From contig CAZJLJ010000011.1 of NCBI GenBank assembly GCA_964546935.1, forward strand, positions 1-64,000: a stretch of 64,000 nt of DNA. The letters run 5' to 3'. This stretch comes from JALYTY01 sp964546935 (GTDB lineage Bacteria; Vulcanimicrobiota; Vulcanimicrobiia; Vulcanimicrobiales; Vulcanimicrobiaceae). The notes below the pieces were generated by a model. It was not told the DNA's origin. It did no database searches and saw nothing but the letters and a program-made list of their open reading frames with translations. Below are positions 1 to 7,262 of the stretch, one piece after another. Each line of letters starts with the position of its first letter. Positions within the stretch are counted from its first letter, which is position 1. The position numbers were made by a program, and so were the translations under genes.

Positions 1-2
1 AA

Positions 3-158
3 GACGCGGCTGTCATGCTGGGCGGCAAAGTCGAGCGCTATGTTAGCCTTAACGACGCCGAGGACCGGCGCATCGCCGTCGTGCGCAAGCTGTCGGAAAC
101 GTCGATACGTTTCCCACGGCGCACCGGAATCCCCGAAAAACGCCCTCTTTGTCTATGA
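3..158 (+). CDS. rsmG: 16S rRNA (guanine527-N7)-methyltransferase RsmG, C-terminal end
   Basis: Only the last 51 codons are present; the gene enters from the left edge and stops at the TGA at 156-158. The frame reads DAAVMLGGKVERYVSL, then RRIAVVRKLSET, then FPRRTGIPEKRPL. The ending of a hydrophobic strand, a basic segment and a P-R-R-x-G-x-P-x-K-x-P-L tail is the RsmG/GidB C-terminus. RsmG methylates N7 of G527 in 16S rRNA using S-adenosylmethionine. Finding it 2.6 kb before parAB fits the common rsmG-parA-parB order near bacterial origins. The catalytic Rossmann fold lies outside the window, so the call rests on the tail motif plus context. Confidence 0.8.
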   Translation, partial: DAAVMLGGKVERYVSLNDAEDRRIAVVRKLSETSIRFPRRTGIPEKRPLCL

Positions 159-227
159 CGCCCCTGTCACCCCTGAGCAGCCGCTAGGCGTCTGTCGAAC
201 GGCAGGCGCATGTCGGGAATTGGTCGT

Positions 228-926
228 TCAGTAAGTCGACACGCCGGCTGCGGCGGCCGCGAGGAAATTTCGGTAGAGCGGCCCGGCAAAGGCCTCATTT
301 AGGCGCATACGCTCCGGATGCCACTGGATCGCCGCGAGCCACGGCCGTCCCGATGGTTCGGCCCATTCGATCGCTTCGACTGTCCCATCCGCATGCCGGC
401 CTACGATCCGAAGCCCGTGGCCGACGTCGGCCACGGCTTGATGATGCGAGGATGTAACGCTGCCCGCACTGCTGCCGACGATCCCGGCTAGCATCGAATT
501 AGCTTCCAGCCGGACATCGTGGCGCTCGTCATCCGAAAGGCGGTGCCCGGCGGCAACGATGTCCGGGTCCAGCGTGCCGCCCTGGTAGACGTTGAAGAGT
601 TGCATGCCGCGACAGATCGCCAGCAGGGGCACTTCGCGATCGAGCGCCCTCTCGAGTATCTCGAGTTCGGCGGCGTCTCGACCGTCGAAGGTTCGACAGA
701 CCGCCGCTGCGTCGCCACGGCCATAACGCTGCGGCTCTACGTCCGATCCGCCGGTTAGGACCAGCGCGTCGATCGATCGCAGGGCTGCCGGGTCGACACC
801 GCGTCCTGGGGACGCGAGCCAGACGATCTCAGCCGCGGCTCCGGTCGTCGCCGCGGCTTCACGCAGCCTGTCCGCGTAAAGCCGATATTTCGGCGTCCCC
901 TGATCGTAGCTGAGTCCAATCCTCAT
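228..926 (-). CDS. Gamma-glutamyl-gamma-aminobutyrate hydrolase family protein (class I glutamine amidotransferase-like, peptidase C26)
   Basis: The 232-residue single-domain protein has the class I glutamine amidotransferase fold. The nucleophile is Cys105 in LLAICRGMQLFNVYQGGTL, and the partner residues are His203 and Glu205 in QWHPE. The CRGMQ..N form of the elbow is typical of the PuuD/C26 group, which hydrolyses gamma-glutamyl amides in putrescine degradation or spermidine-related pathways. No other polyamine gene is nearby, so the substrate is unknown. It is transcribed opposite to rsmG and parAB and ends about 70 bases after rsmG, which suggests an insertion into a conserved neighbourhood. 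Length is normal for the family. Confidence 0.85.
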   Translation of the reverse strand: MRIGLSYDQGTPKYRLYADRLREAAATTGAAAEIVWLASPGRGVDPAALRSIDALVLTGGSDVEPQRYGRGDAAAVCRTFDGRDAAELEILERALDREVPLLAICRGMQLFNVYQGGTLDPDIVAAGHRLSDDERHDVRLEANSMLAGIVGSSAGSVTSSHHQAVADVGHGLRIVGRHADGTVEAIEWAEPSGRPWLAAIQWHPERMRLNEAFAGPLYRNFLAAAAAGVSTY

Positions 927-961
927 GCAGGCTGCTTCTCGGTAGGGCGAAGGCCACCTCG

Positions 962-990
962 CGTTTCACGGGGAACCTCCCGGTGAAACA
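962..990. promoter_or_regulatory. Pair of parS-like half-sites
   Basis: GTTTCAC at 963-969 and its inverse GTGAAAC at 983-989 match the two arms of the bacterial parS consensus TGTTTCACGTGAAACA, but are separated by 13 bases instead of 2. The element lies in the divergent gap between the amidotransferase and the LAGLIDADG-like gene. It may be a degenerate ParB site or an operator. ParB binding is inference. Confidence 0.4.
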
Positions 991-1369
991 GCAGGGAGGT
1001 ATCGTGGAAGAGCTGACAGCGTTCGAGCAAGGGGTTATCCTTGGGATCTTGATGGGTGAGGGGCATTTTGGCGGCGACGGGCGCCAAGCGCAGGTCACAC
1101 TGAAGATGCATGTTCGCCACGAGCCGTTGCTCCGCTGGATTCACGACCGCGTACGATGGTCCGGGCTCTACGGGCCGTATCATCACAGCGGACGCCATTA
1201 TATGCAGCTGATGTTCCGAGGCGAAAGCCTGCGGCGCGTCCTTGTTCCGATGCTCATGCGGGCCCCCTGGCCGGAGATTGACCCTCATTCATACGAGCGC
1301 TTCCGCGCAATGTGCGAGCGCTACGGTTTAATTTCTGAGGAAGTTGTTACACCGGGAAGTTTCTCGTGA
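983..1369 (+). CDS. LAGLIDADG-like small protein (orphan, possibly domesticated homing-endonuclease fold)
   Basis: A 128-residue protein. Residues 19-29 read ILGILMGEGHF, matching the helix and acidic residue of LAGLIDADG proteins (G-x-x-x-G-E-G-x-F). It is followed by basic and aromatic strands (VTLKMHVRHEPLLRWI, then GPYHHSGRHYMQLMF) and a helical tail. Only one motif copy is present, so an active form would need to dimerise. No intron, intein or split gene surrounds it. The GTG at 983 is the longest start; a GTG at 1004 behind GGGAGGT is equally likely. The stop codon lies inside the parS-like site at 1358-1373. WhiA shows that LAGLIDADG folds can become chromosomal regulators; a similar role here is inference. 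Confidence 0.6.
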   Translation: MKQQGGIVEELTAFEQGVILGILMGEGHFGGDGRQAQVTLKMHVRHEPLLRWIHDRVRWSGLYGPYHHSGRHYMQLMFRGESLRRVLVPMLMRAPWPEIDPHSYERFRAMCERYGLISEEVVTPGSFS

Positions 1370-1373
1370 AACA
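1358..1373. promoter_or_regulatory. Candidate parS site
   Basis: AGTTTCTCGTGAAACA matches 14 of 16 positions of the parS consensus TGTTTCACGTGAAACA. The mismatches are at positions 1 and 7. It lies about 1.4 kb upstream of parA and overlaps the stop codon of the preceding small gene. Chromosomal parS sites cluster near parAB and the origin, so the location supports the call. Confidence 0.75.
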
Positions 1374-1403
1374 CCCTTTCGCGAAGTTGGTACGATAGGT
1401 CCG

Positions 1404-2816
1404 ATGCTGCCTGCCAAAGCCATCGATGCCCGCCTCGCGGCGGTTCTGCCCGAAGGGTCGCTTTACGCCGTGGGCGGTCGCGTGCGGGACGAACTGCGGG
1501 CTGCGCGTGAAGGCCTTGCAATTCCCGCAAAGGACCTCGACTACGTCGTCACTGGCTTACCTGTCGTAGATCTCCGCCGCCGGCTCGAGCAAGTCGGTCG
1601 CGTTGACCTCGTCGGTGCGGCGTTCGCCGTGCTGAAAGTGACCATCGACGGCCAAACGGTGGACGTGGCGCTCCCGCGGCGCGAACGGTCGACGGGACAC
1701 GGCCACCGTGACTTCGACGTCCAGAGCGGTCCCGATATCCCGCTGGAGGACGATCTCGCGCGACGGGATTTCCGGATGAACATGATTGCGCGCTCGTTGC
1801 CGGACGGCGCGCTCGTCGATCCGTTCGGCGGTGAACGCGACATCGAGGCACGCCGGATCGACATTTTGACGCCCGAAACGTTCGAAGAAGATCCGCTACG
1901 GATGCTGCGTGCCGCTCAATTTGCGGCACGATTCGGGTACACGCCCTCGCCGGAGACTGCTGCAGCAATGCGCGCGTCGGCTCCGTTAGTCGAAACGGTT
2001 TCCCCCGAGCGGATCTACGACGAGTTGCAGAAGCTCTTCGCCCGCGCGCCCCGCCCGTCTGTCGGGATCGAGCTGCTCCGATCGACCGGCGTTCTCGCTT
2101 ATATATGGCCCGAGCTGCTCGAGGGCATCGGGTGCGAGCAGAACGAGTGGCATGCCTACGATGTGTGGCGACACAACCTCGAGACGATGGACGCGACGTC
2201 GCCCGGGGACGCTACGTTGCGGGTGGCGGCCCTGCTGCACGACGTCGGCAAACCGCGAACGAAGGATGGCCCGCACTTCTACCGGCACGAAATCGTTGGC
2301 GCGGAGATGGCGCGAGAGATGTTACGCCGCGTTCGCTTTCCGAATGAAGCCGTGGAAACGGTCGAGCATCTGGTGCGCCACCACATGTACAATCAGGACC
2401 CGAATTTGACCGACGCGGCGGTGCGACGCTTTATCCGTCGCATCGGCCTGCAACATCTCCAACGGCAGTTCGCCGTGCGACAGGCCGACATCAAGGGGTC
2501 GGGGATGCCGAAGCGCGACGAGTCGAACGAGCTTTTCGAAGCGCGCGTATGGGCTGAAGTGGAACGAAAAGCGCCCTTCTCCATCGCCGATTTGGCGGTG
2601 AGCGGTGATGATATCATCACGGAATTGATCGCGATGGGCGCTGCACCTCGTAACTTTCGCGGCGACCGGCGTGTCGGTGAAACATTACAATGGCTCTTCG
2701 AGCAGGTCACGGACCAGCCCGAACGTAACTCGCGCGAGACGTTGCTCGCACTTCTACGCGAGTACTTACAGCAGCGTGCTGTTTCACCCGTAAACAATTC
2801 CGCGGAGTCCCGTTGA
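1404..2816 (+). CDS. cca: CCA tRNA nucleotidyltransferase with HD domain
   Basis: The enzyme adds or repairs the 3' CCA end of tRNAs using CTP and ATP. The N-terminal nucleotidyltransferase domain shows VGGRVRDEL (GGxVRD motif) and the catalytic acidic pair in KDLDYVV, followed by RRDFRMNMIAR. A poly(A)-polymerase/CCA RNA-binding region follows, with RMLRAAQFAARFG. An HD phosphohydrolase domain carries LLHDVGKPRT at about residue 279, so 2',3'-cyclic phosphodiesterase or phosphatase activity is likely. The ATG at 1404 puts the domain at a normal distance from the N-terminus; an upstream TTG at 1344 would start inside the parS-like site. The stop overlaps the TTG start of parA. Confidence 0.93.
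   Translation: MLPAKAIDARLAAVLPEGSLYAVGGRVRDELRAAREGLAIPAKDLDYVVTGLPVVDLRRRLEQVGRVDLVGAAFAVLKVTIDGQTVDVALPRRERSTGHGHRDFDVQSGPDIPLEDDLARRDFRMNMIARSLPDGALVDPFGGERDIEARRIDILTPETFEEDPLRMLRAAQFAARFGYTPSPETAAAMRASAPLVETVSPERIYDELQKLFARAPRPSVGIELLRSTGVLAYIWPELLEGIGCEQNEWHAYDVWRHNLETMDATSPGDATLRVAALLHDVGKPRTKDGPHFYRHEIVGAEMAREMLRRVRFPNEAVETVEHLVRHHMYNQDPNLTDAAVRRFIRRIGLQHLQRQFAVRQADIKGSGMPKRDESNELFEARVWAEVERKAPFSIADLAVSGDDIITELIAMGAAPRNFRGDRRVGETLQWLFEQVTDQPERNSRETLLALLREYLQQRAVSPVNNSAESR
2780..2796. promoter_or_regulatory. Degenerate parS-like element upstream of parA
   Basis: TGTTTCACCCGTAAACA carries an intact left arm (TGTTTCAC) and an imperfect right arm (TAAACA against GAAACA, with one extra base). 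It lies within the last codons of cca, 17 bases before the parA start. It could be a weak ParB site allowing autoregulation. The match is partial. Confidence 0.35.
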
Positions 2817-3583
2817 GTCGTATCATCGCTCTGGTCAATCAAAAAGGCGGCGTCGGTAAAAGCACGACGGCCGTAAATCTTGGCGCCGCTCTGGCCGTTA
2901 ACGGTCACAGCGTCCTTGTCGTCGACACCGATCCGCAAGGCAATACAACAACAGGTTTTGGCATCGACAAGTCGGCGTTGTCGCGTGATGTGTACAACGT
3001 GTTGATGCAAGAAGCGATTGTCGACGACGTCGTTGTAAAGACGGAAATAGACAATCTTGCGTTGGTTCCCGCGACGATCAATCTTGCGGGCGCGGAGATC
3101 GAACTTGTTTCCGGACTTTCGCGCGAAACGCGTTTGCGTCAAGCAATTCGGCCGATTGCCGGCCGCTACGATTTTGTGTTAATCGATTGTCCGCCGTCGC
3201 TCGGTCTACTAACGATTAACGCGCTTACCGCTGCTGAAGAAATCGTCATTCCGGTACAGGCCGAGTATTACGCGCTGGAAGGGCTTTCGCAATTGATGGC
3301 GGTCGTACGGCGCGTGCGCGAAGCTCTCAATCCGGAATTACACGTGAGCGGCGTCCTGGTTACGATGTTCGACGGTCGCACGCGCTTGGCGTTGGAAGTG
3401 CTCGACGAACTCGAGAAATTCTTTCCGCAACAAATGTTCAAAACGCAGATTCCGCGCAACGTGCGTCTCTCCGAAGCGCCGTCGTTCGGTAAGCCGGTGA
3501 TTCTCTTCGACGTGAAGAGTCGCGGTGCGCAAGCCTATCTTTCTCTCGCAAAAGAAATGACCGAATCGGAAGTGCACGCATGA
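2813..3583 (+). CDS. parA: Chromosome-partitioning ATPase ParA/Soj
   Basis: A 256-residue ParA of the short chromosomal type, without an N-terminal helix-turn-helix. The deviant Walker A box QKGGVGKSTT spans residues 10-19, with the signature lysine at 11. Switch I is VDTDPQGNTT and the Walker B region is DFVLIDCPPSLG. ParA binds DNA non-specifically as an ATP dimer and is released by ParB, moving origin regions apart. It starts at TTG 2813, overlapping the cca stop, and its stop overlaps the parB ATG, so translation of cca, parA and parB is coupled. Confidence 0.96.
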   Translation: MSRIIALVNQKGGVGKSTTAVNLGAALAVNGHSVLVVDTDPQGNTTTGFGIDKSALSRDVYNVLMQEAIVDDVVVKTEIDNLALVPATINLAGAEIELVSGLSRETRLRQAIRPIAGRYDFVLIDCPPSLGLLTINALTAAEEIVIPVQAEYYALEGLSQLMAVVRRVREALNPELHVSGVLVTMFDGRTRLALEVLDELEKFFPQQMFKTQIPRNVRLSEAPSFGKPVILFDVKSRGAQAYLSLAKEMTESEVHA

Positions 3584-4440
3584 GCCAACCCAAACGCGGA
3601 CTCGGAAAAGGTCTCGGCGCGCTGCTGGGTGACGCACCGGTTCCGCTCGCGCCAACGCCGCAAGAAAAATTGCGCGACGTCCCGGTTGCGCAAATTACGC
3701 CTAATCCGTTCCAACCGCGGCAAAGCTTCGATAGCGCGTCGCTGGAAGAATTAAAAACGTCGATTGCGGAGTACGGCGTGCTCGTTCCGATTATCGTCCG
3801 CAAGCGCGGTGATAAATTCGAGCTCATTGCGGGAGAGCGGCGGTGGCGCGCCTGCGCGGCGCTGCAGCGAGCGACCATTCCGGCGATCGTGCGCGAATCC
3901 GACGACCGCGATTCTTTGGAAGTCGCGATCATCGAAAATCTGCAGCGCGAGAACCTAAATCCACTCGAAGAGGCCGCGGGCGTTCAGTACCTGATCGACG
4001 AGTACGGTCTCACTCAAGAAGAAGTTGCCTACCGGCTTGGCAAGAGCCGCCCGGCGATTGCAAACGCGCTGCGTCTGCTCGCGCTGCCCGACCCGATCAA
4101 GGCGATGCTGAACGACGGACGGCTATCGGCGGGTCACGCCCGCGCGCTTCTGAGCGCCCCGGCCGCGAAACGTGCCGCCCTGGCTGAACGAGCCGTCAAC
4201 GAGGGGCTCTCGGTGCGCGCTTTGGAGCGCGTCGCCGGCGGAACGCCGCAAGCCGGGCCTGCGAAAGTGACGCGGCTGCGCGAGCTTTCACCGGAAGAGC
4301 ACGATTTCGAGTCGCGGTTGCGCGAACGATTCGCCACGCACGTCGCACTCGTGCGTAACGGCAAAGGCGGTCGCATCGAGATTCGTTTCAACAACGAAAA
4401 CGAACTCATGCGGCTCGGCGATTTGCTGCTCGGCGAGTAG
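3580..4440 (+). CDS. parB: Chromosome-partitioning protein ParB/Spo0J
   Basis: A 286-residue ParB. The N-terminus (RGLGKGLGALLG) contains the basic segment that stimulates ParA. The CTPase/N-terminal domain has NPFQPR and GERRWRACAALQ, then IIENLQRENLNPLEEA. A central helix-turn-helix follows (TQEEVAYRLGKSRPAIANALRLL) with the GHARALL segment, and the protein ends in a dimerisation domain containing GGRIEIRFNNENELMRL. It loads at parS sites, slides as a CTP clamp and recruits SMC; smc is at 30.4 kb here. It overlaps parA by four bases (ATGA). Confidence 0.96.
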   Translation: MSQPKRGLGKGLGALLGDAPVPLAPTPQEKLRDVPVAQITPNPFQPRQSFDSASLEELKTSIAEYGVLVPIIVRKRGDKFELIAGERRWRACAALQRATIPAIVRESDDRDSLEVAIIENLQRENLNPLEEAAGVQYLIDEYGLTQEEVAYRLGKSRPAIANALRLLALPDPIKAMLNDGRLSAGHARALLSAPAAKRAALAERAVNEGLSVRALERVAGGTPQAGPAKVTRLRELSPEEHDFESRLRERFATHVALVRNGKGGRIEIRFNNENELMRLGDLLLGE

Positions 4441-4444
4441 ATCG

Positions 4445-4627
4445 ATGTTCATTCCGTTCACGCGAATAATCACCGTTTTGATGTTTGCGGTGCTGTGTTT
4501 CGTGCTGATCGTTCCAATGGCATTGCAGCGCGGCAACATGTTTCTCGCCGTCGGCATCACGATTGTTTTCATTTTGTACCTCGTAACGAATGTGATTTTA
4601 TGGCGCCGAATCAAGCCCCGGCGCTAA
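4445..4627 (+). CDS. Small two-helix membrane protein
   Basis: The 60-residue protein has two hydrophobic stretches, about residues 8-27 and 34-51, and a basic tail WRRIKPRR, giving a hairpin with both ends probably cytoplasmic. It starts four bases after parB and overlaps the thiE start by 28 bases, so it is probably co-transcribed with parAB and thiE. I do not recognise a family and give it no function. Confidence 0.6.
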   Translation: MFIPFTRIITVLMFAVLCFVLIVPMALQRGNMFLAVGITIVFILYLVTNVILWRRIKPRR

Positions 4628-5259
4628 CGCGCGACGCGCGTGCAACACTTCTGCACGGCATCTATTTGATCGTCAACGAAGGCGAACGCAATCCGGTTGC
4701 AATTGCGCGCGACGCATTGCGTGCCGGCGTACGCGTCGTTCAATATCGCGCAAAACACGGAATCGTTGCGGAAAACTTGCACGCGTTACGTGACGCGACC
4801 CGCGATGCCGGTGCGCTCTTGATCGTGAACGACGATTGGCGCGCCGCGGTCGACTACGATTGCGACGGCGTGCATCTTGGCCCGGACGACGACGGGTTTA
4901 TCGACATCGTGCCGGTGCGCGCCGCAATCGGCGATCGTCTGATCGGCCTTTCGTGCGGAACTGTCGCTGAAGCGGAAGCCGCGCAACGGATGGGCGCCGA
5001 TTACATCGGCGTCGGTTCTGTCTACGCGACGACTTCTAAGGGCGACGCAGGCGATCCGATCGGGATTGCAGGTCTGCGACGCGTGGCCGGAGCCGCGGCG
5101 TTACCCGTTGCAGCGATCGGCGGGATCGACGCACCGCGTCTTGCCGCGGTTCGAGAAACGGGCGTCGCGATGGCAGCCGTGATCTCCGCGATCGTGCAAG
5201 CCGATGTTCCATTCGAGGCGGCGCAGCAACTGGTCCAACGGTGGAACGCGGCGCCGTAG
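4600..5259 (+). CDS. thiE: Thiamine-phosphate synthase
   Basis: ThiE joins hydroxymethylpyrimidine diphosphate with thiazole phosphate to make thiamine phosphate. The 219-residue TIM barrel shows VQYRAKHG (usual form QLRxK), LLIVNDDWRAA, DGVHLGPDD (DGVHLGQxD motif), YIGVGSVYATTSK and the phosphate-binding VAAIGGI. The ATG at 4600 is chosen because an upstream start would run through the preceding membrane protein in another frame. The end overlaps the thiD start by 19 bases. Confidence 0.93.
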   Translation: MAPNQAPALTRDARATLLHGIYLIVNEGERNPVAIARDALRAGVRVVQYRAKHGIVAENLHALRDATRDAGALLIVNDDWRAAVDYDCDGVHLGPDDDGFIDIVPVRAAIGDRLIGLSCGTVAEAEAAQRMGADYIGVGSVYATTSKGDAGDPIGIAGLRRVAGAAALPVAAIGGIDAPRLAAVRETGVAMAAVISAIVQADVPFEAAQQLVQRWNAAP

Positions 5260-6032
5260 TCGACGGCGGCGAGCCGCCGGTCGTTCTTTCGATCGGCACC
5301 ACGCACCCGTGGAACATCGCCGGCGTTGGCCTCGACCTTCGGGTGGGAGGCGACCTCGGCGTCAGCGTTGTGACGGTGGTGGCCGGCGTGAGCGCTCAAG
5401 ACGATCGCGGCGTGCATGCGGTTCATCCGATTCCCGCCGAAACGCTCAGGGCGCAGTTCGAGGCTGTGCCGGTTGGACTTCTCAGCGCGATACGCGTCGG
5501 TGCTCTGCCTTCGGCCGCGGCCGTCATTGAAGTCGCGCGGGTTGTGAACGGTTTGGCACCGATTCCGGCAGTGGTCGATCCCGTCATCGCAGCCTCCCGA
5601 GGCGGCGTTTTGGCCGACGAGGCCACGGTCGATGCGATTCGCGAACGGCTCGCGACGCTGCCAAACGTGGTGCTCACGCCGAACGTTCCCGAGGCCGCGC
5701 AACTGCTGGGTTTTGCGGACCTTCCGCTCGACTCCATCCCCGATGCCGCCATCGCGTTGCGCCGTCGCGGAGCGCGCGCAGTGTTGTTGAAGGGCGGCCA
5801 CCTTCAGGGTGAACCGGTCGACACGTTGGCTACCGAAGACGGCCTTGTCAGTTTTCGCGGAGGCCGCTTGCCGAACGATATGCGTGGTACCGGATGTGTG
5901 CTCGCCATGGCGCTGGCGTGTAATCTCGCTCGCGGCAAACCGCTCATCGGAGCGGTAGAGACCGCGCGGCAGTTCGTCCGTAGTAAAATTCTCAGCGCGA
6001 AAACGCTTCACGGCTTGCGCGTCGCGTATTGA
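5241..6032 (+). CDS. thiD: Hydroxymethylpyrimidine/phosphomethylpyrimidine kinase-like protein (ThiD family, divergent)
   Basis: A ribokinase-like protein of 263 residues coupled to thiE, predicted to phosphorylate hydroxymethylpyrimidine for thiamine synthesis. The family frame is clear: VVDPVIAASRGGVLADEA, LTPNVPEAAQLLG, VLLKGGH and the catalytic RGTGCVLAMALA. The usual substrate loop (G-S-D-x-S-G-G-A-G-I-Q-A-D) is replaced by GTTHPWNIAGVGLDL, losing the conserved Asp/Ser/Gly run. Either substrate binding has shifted or the protein is a degenerate ThiD. The start is GTG at 5241 inside thiE. Confidence 0.75.
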   Translation: MERGAVVDGGEPPVVLSIGTTHPWNIAGVGLDLRVGGDLGVSVVTVVAGVSAQDDRGVHAVHPIPAETLRAQFEAVPVGLLSAIRVGALPSAAAVIEVARVVNGLAPIPAVVDPVIAASRGGVLADEATVDAIRERLATLPNVVLTPNVPEAAQLLGFADLPLDSIPDAAIALRRRGARAVLLKGGHLQGEPVDTLATEDGLVSFRGGRLPNDMRGTGCVLAMALACNLARGKPLIGAVETARQFVRSKILSAKTLHGLRVAY

Positions 6033-6200
6033 CGATGCGGCGGAGCACTGTTACCATGCGAACAATGTTCGCTGTTCTTGCATGGTGGCGGCCCGCAACC
6101 GATTGATTTCAACCGGCGGGTCGCGATATGCGATGCTTAGCAAATGAAGCCGCCGGTACGAGGCGGCTTTTTCATTTCCAGAACCAAAGTAGAGAGAGAG
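6033..6200 (+). promoter_or_regulatory. Structured leader upstream of trpS (possible attenuator)
   Basis: The gap holds several foldable elements: a perfect hairpin GCGAAC-AAT-GTTCGC at 6058-6072, CCCGC at 6092-6096 able to pair with GCGGG at 6116-6120, and the terminator at 6147-6172. GGCGGC at 6087-6092 could pair with the left arm of that terminator (GCCGCC, 6149-6154), an antiterminator arrangement. I do not see a real T-box consensus. Regulation of trpS is inference. Confidence 0.4.
6147..6172 (+). terminator. Rho-independent terminator between thiD and trpS
   Basis: AAGCCGCC (6147-6154) pairs with GGCGGCTT (6162-6169) around a seven-base loop, and T continues to 6172. It is 28 bases before the trpS start, so it acts either as the end of the parAB-thi unit or as a conditional attenuator for trpS. 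Confidence 0.75.
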
Positions 6201-7208
6201 ATGACCACCATAGCAACTTCTGCCAAACCACGCGTGATGTCCGGAATGCGTCCCACCGGCGGCCTGCACCTGGGCCATTTGGTCGGCGTGCTGGCGCAAT
6301 GGGCGAATTATTGCGAGACGGCGGATTCGTACTTCGAAATTGCGGATCTCCACGCGTACACGACCGGGTATGAAGATCCGCAGTCAGTTCGCGACTCGCG
6401 GATTGAAATGGTGGCGGTGTGGCTTGCGTGCGGCGTCGATCCGAAGAAATCGACGATTTTCCTGCAGTCTGCAGTGCCTGAAATCGCCGAACTGCACACG
6501 TTGCTTTCGATGATTACGCCAGTTTCGTGGCTCGAACGCGTTCCCACGTACAAAGGCCAAATCGAAGCGCTCGGACAGCAAATCGCGACGTATGGATTTC
6601 TTGGCTATCCGCTTTTGCAGTTGTGCGATATTGCGATCGTGCGCGGTGAACGTGTGCCCGTCGGTCGCGATCAAGTTGCGCATTTGGAGTTCGGGCGAGA
6701 AGTCGTACGCCGTTTCAACTTCCTGTACGGAGACGGAAGCGAAGTACTGGTCGAGCCGCAGCCGACGTTGACGGATTTTGCCGAAGTGCCCGGTATCGAC
6801 GGACGCAAAATGTCGAAGTCGTACGACAATGCGATTTTGATTGCGGACGATGAAGAAACGACAACGAAAAAAGTGCGCTCGATGGTAACCGATCCGCAGA
6901 AAGTGCGTCGTGGCGACCCGGGACGGCCAGAAATCTGCCCGGTCTTCGCGTTGTGGAAATTCGTGAACCCGTTGAAGCTTGATGCCATTGCGGAAGGCTG
7001 CCGTTCGGGTGCGCTTGGATGCGTCGCCGACAAGGGTGATTTTGCGGAGCAGCTCAATGCGTATCTGCGTCCGGTGCGCGATCGGCTCGCGGTGTATCGA
7101 AACGATCCGAGTGAAGTTGAGCGGATCATCGCTGACGGCACAGCGCGCACGCGAGAGGTTGCTGCAGGCGTTGTCACCGACGTGAAACGCGCAATGAAAC
7201 TTCTGTAA
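6201..7208 (+). CDS. trpS: Tryptophanyl-tRNA synthetase
   Basis: The class I synthetase charges tRNA-Trp. The HIGH-type motif is GGLHLGHLVG near residue 20, and the KMSKS motif is GRKMSKSYDNAI near residue 203. GRDQVAHLEFGREVVRRFN is the tRNA/adenylate segment of the bacterial enzyme. The 335-residue length is normal. ATG 6201 follows the purine-rich AGAGAGAGAG; an upstream in-frame ATG at 6144 would translate the terminator hairpin and is rejected. Confidence 0.96.
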   Translation: MTTIATSAKPRVMSGMRPTGGLHLGHLVGVLAQWANYCETADSYFEIADLHAYTTGYEDPQSVRDSRIEMVAVWLACGVDPKKSTIFLQSAVPEIAELHTLLSMITPVSWLERVPTYKGQIEALGQQIATYGFLGYPLLQLCDIAIVRGERVPVGRDQVAHLEFGREVVRRFNFLYGDGSEVLVEPQPTLTDFAEVPGIDGRKMSKSYDNAILIADDEETTTKKVRSMVTDPQKVRRGDPGRPEICPVFALWKFVNPLKLDAIAEGCRSGALGCVADKGDFAEQLNAYLRPVRDRLAVYRNDPSEVERIIADGTARTREVAAGVVTDVKRAMKLL

Positions 7209-7213
7209 AATAA

Positions 7214-7250
7214 AAGAATGCCGGCACAAAGTGACGGCATTCTTGTTTCT
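7214..7250. terminator. Rho-independent terminator after trpS
   Basis: AAGAATGCCG (7214-7223) pairs perfectly with CGGCATTCTT (7235-7244), with A-rich sequence on the left and a T-rich run (TTGTTTCTT) on the right. It lies between convergent genes and could serve both strands. Confidence 0.85.
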
Positions 7251-7262
7251 TCGCGTCGATGC

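Noticed and set aside
40..234. Frame giving a 64-residue product at the left edge
   Set aside because: It overlaps the clear RsmG C-terminus in another frame, and its composition (Arg, Ser, Cys) is that of a shadow frame.
5022..6011. Minus-strand 329-residue frame opposite thiE/thiD
   Set aside because: Both thiamine genes are supported by motifs; the antisense product is low-complexity.
6080..6120. T-box element ahead of trpS
   Set aside because: GGTGGCGGCCCGC only superficially resembles the T-box core; the ACC and following pairing are missing, and the leader is short.
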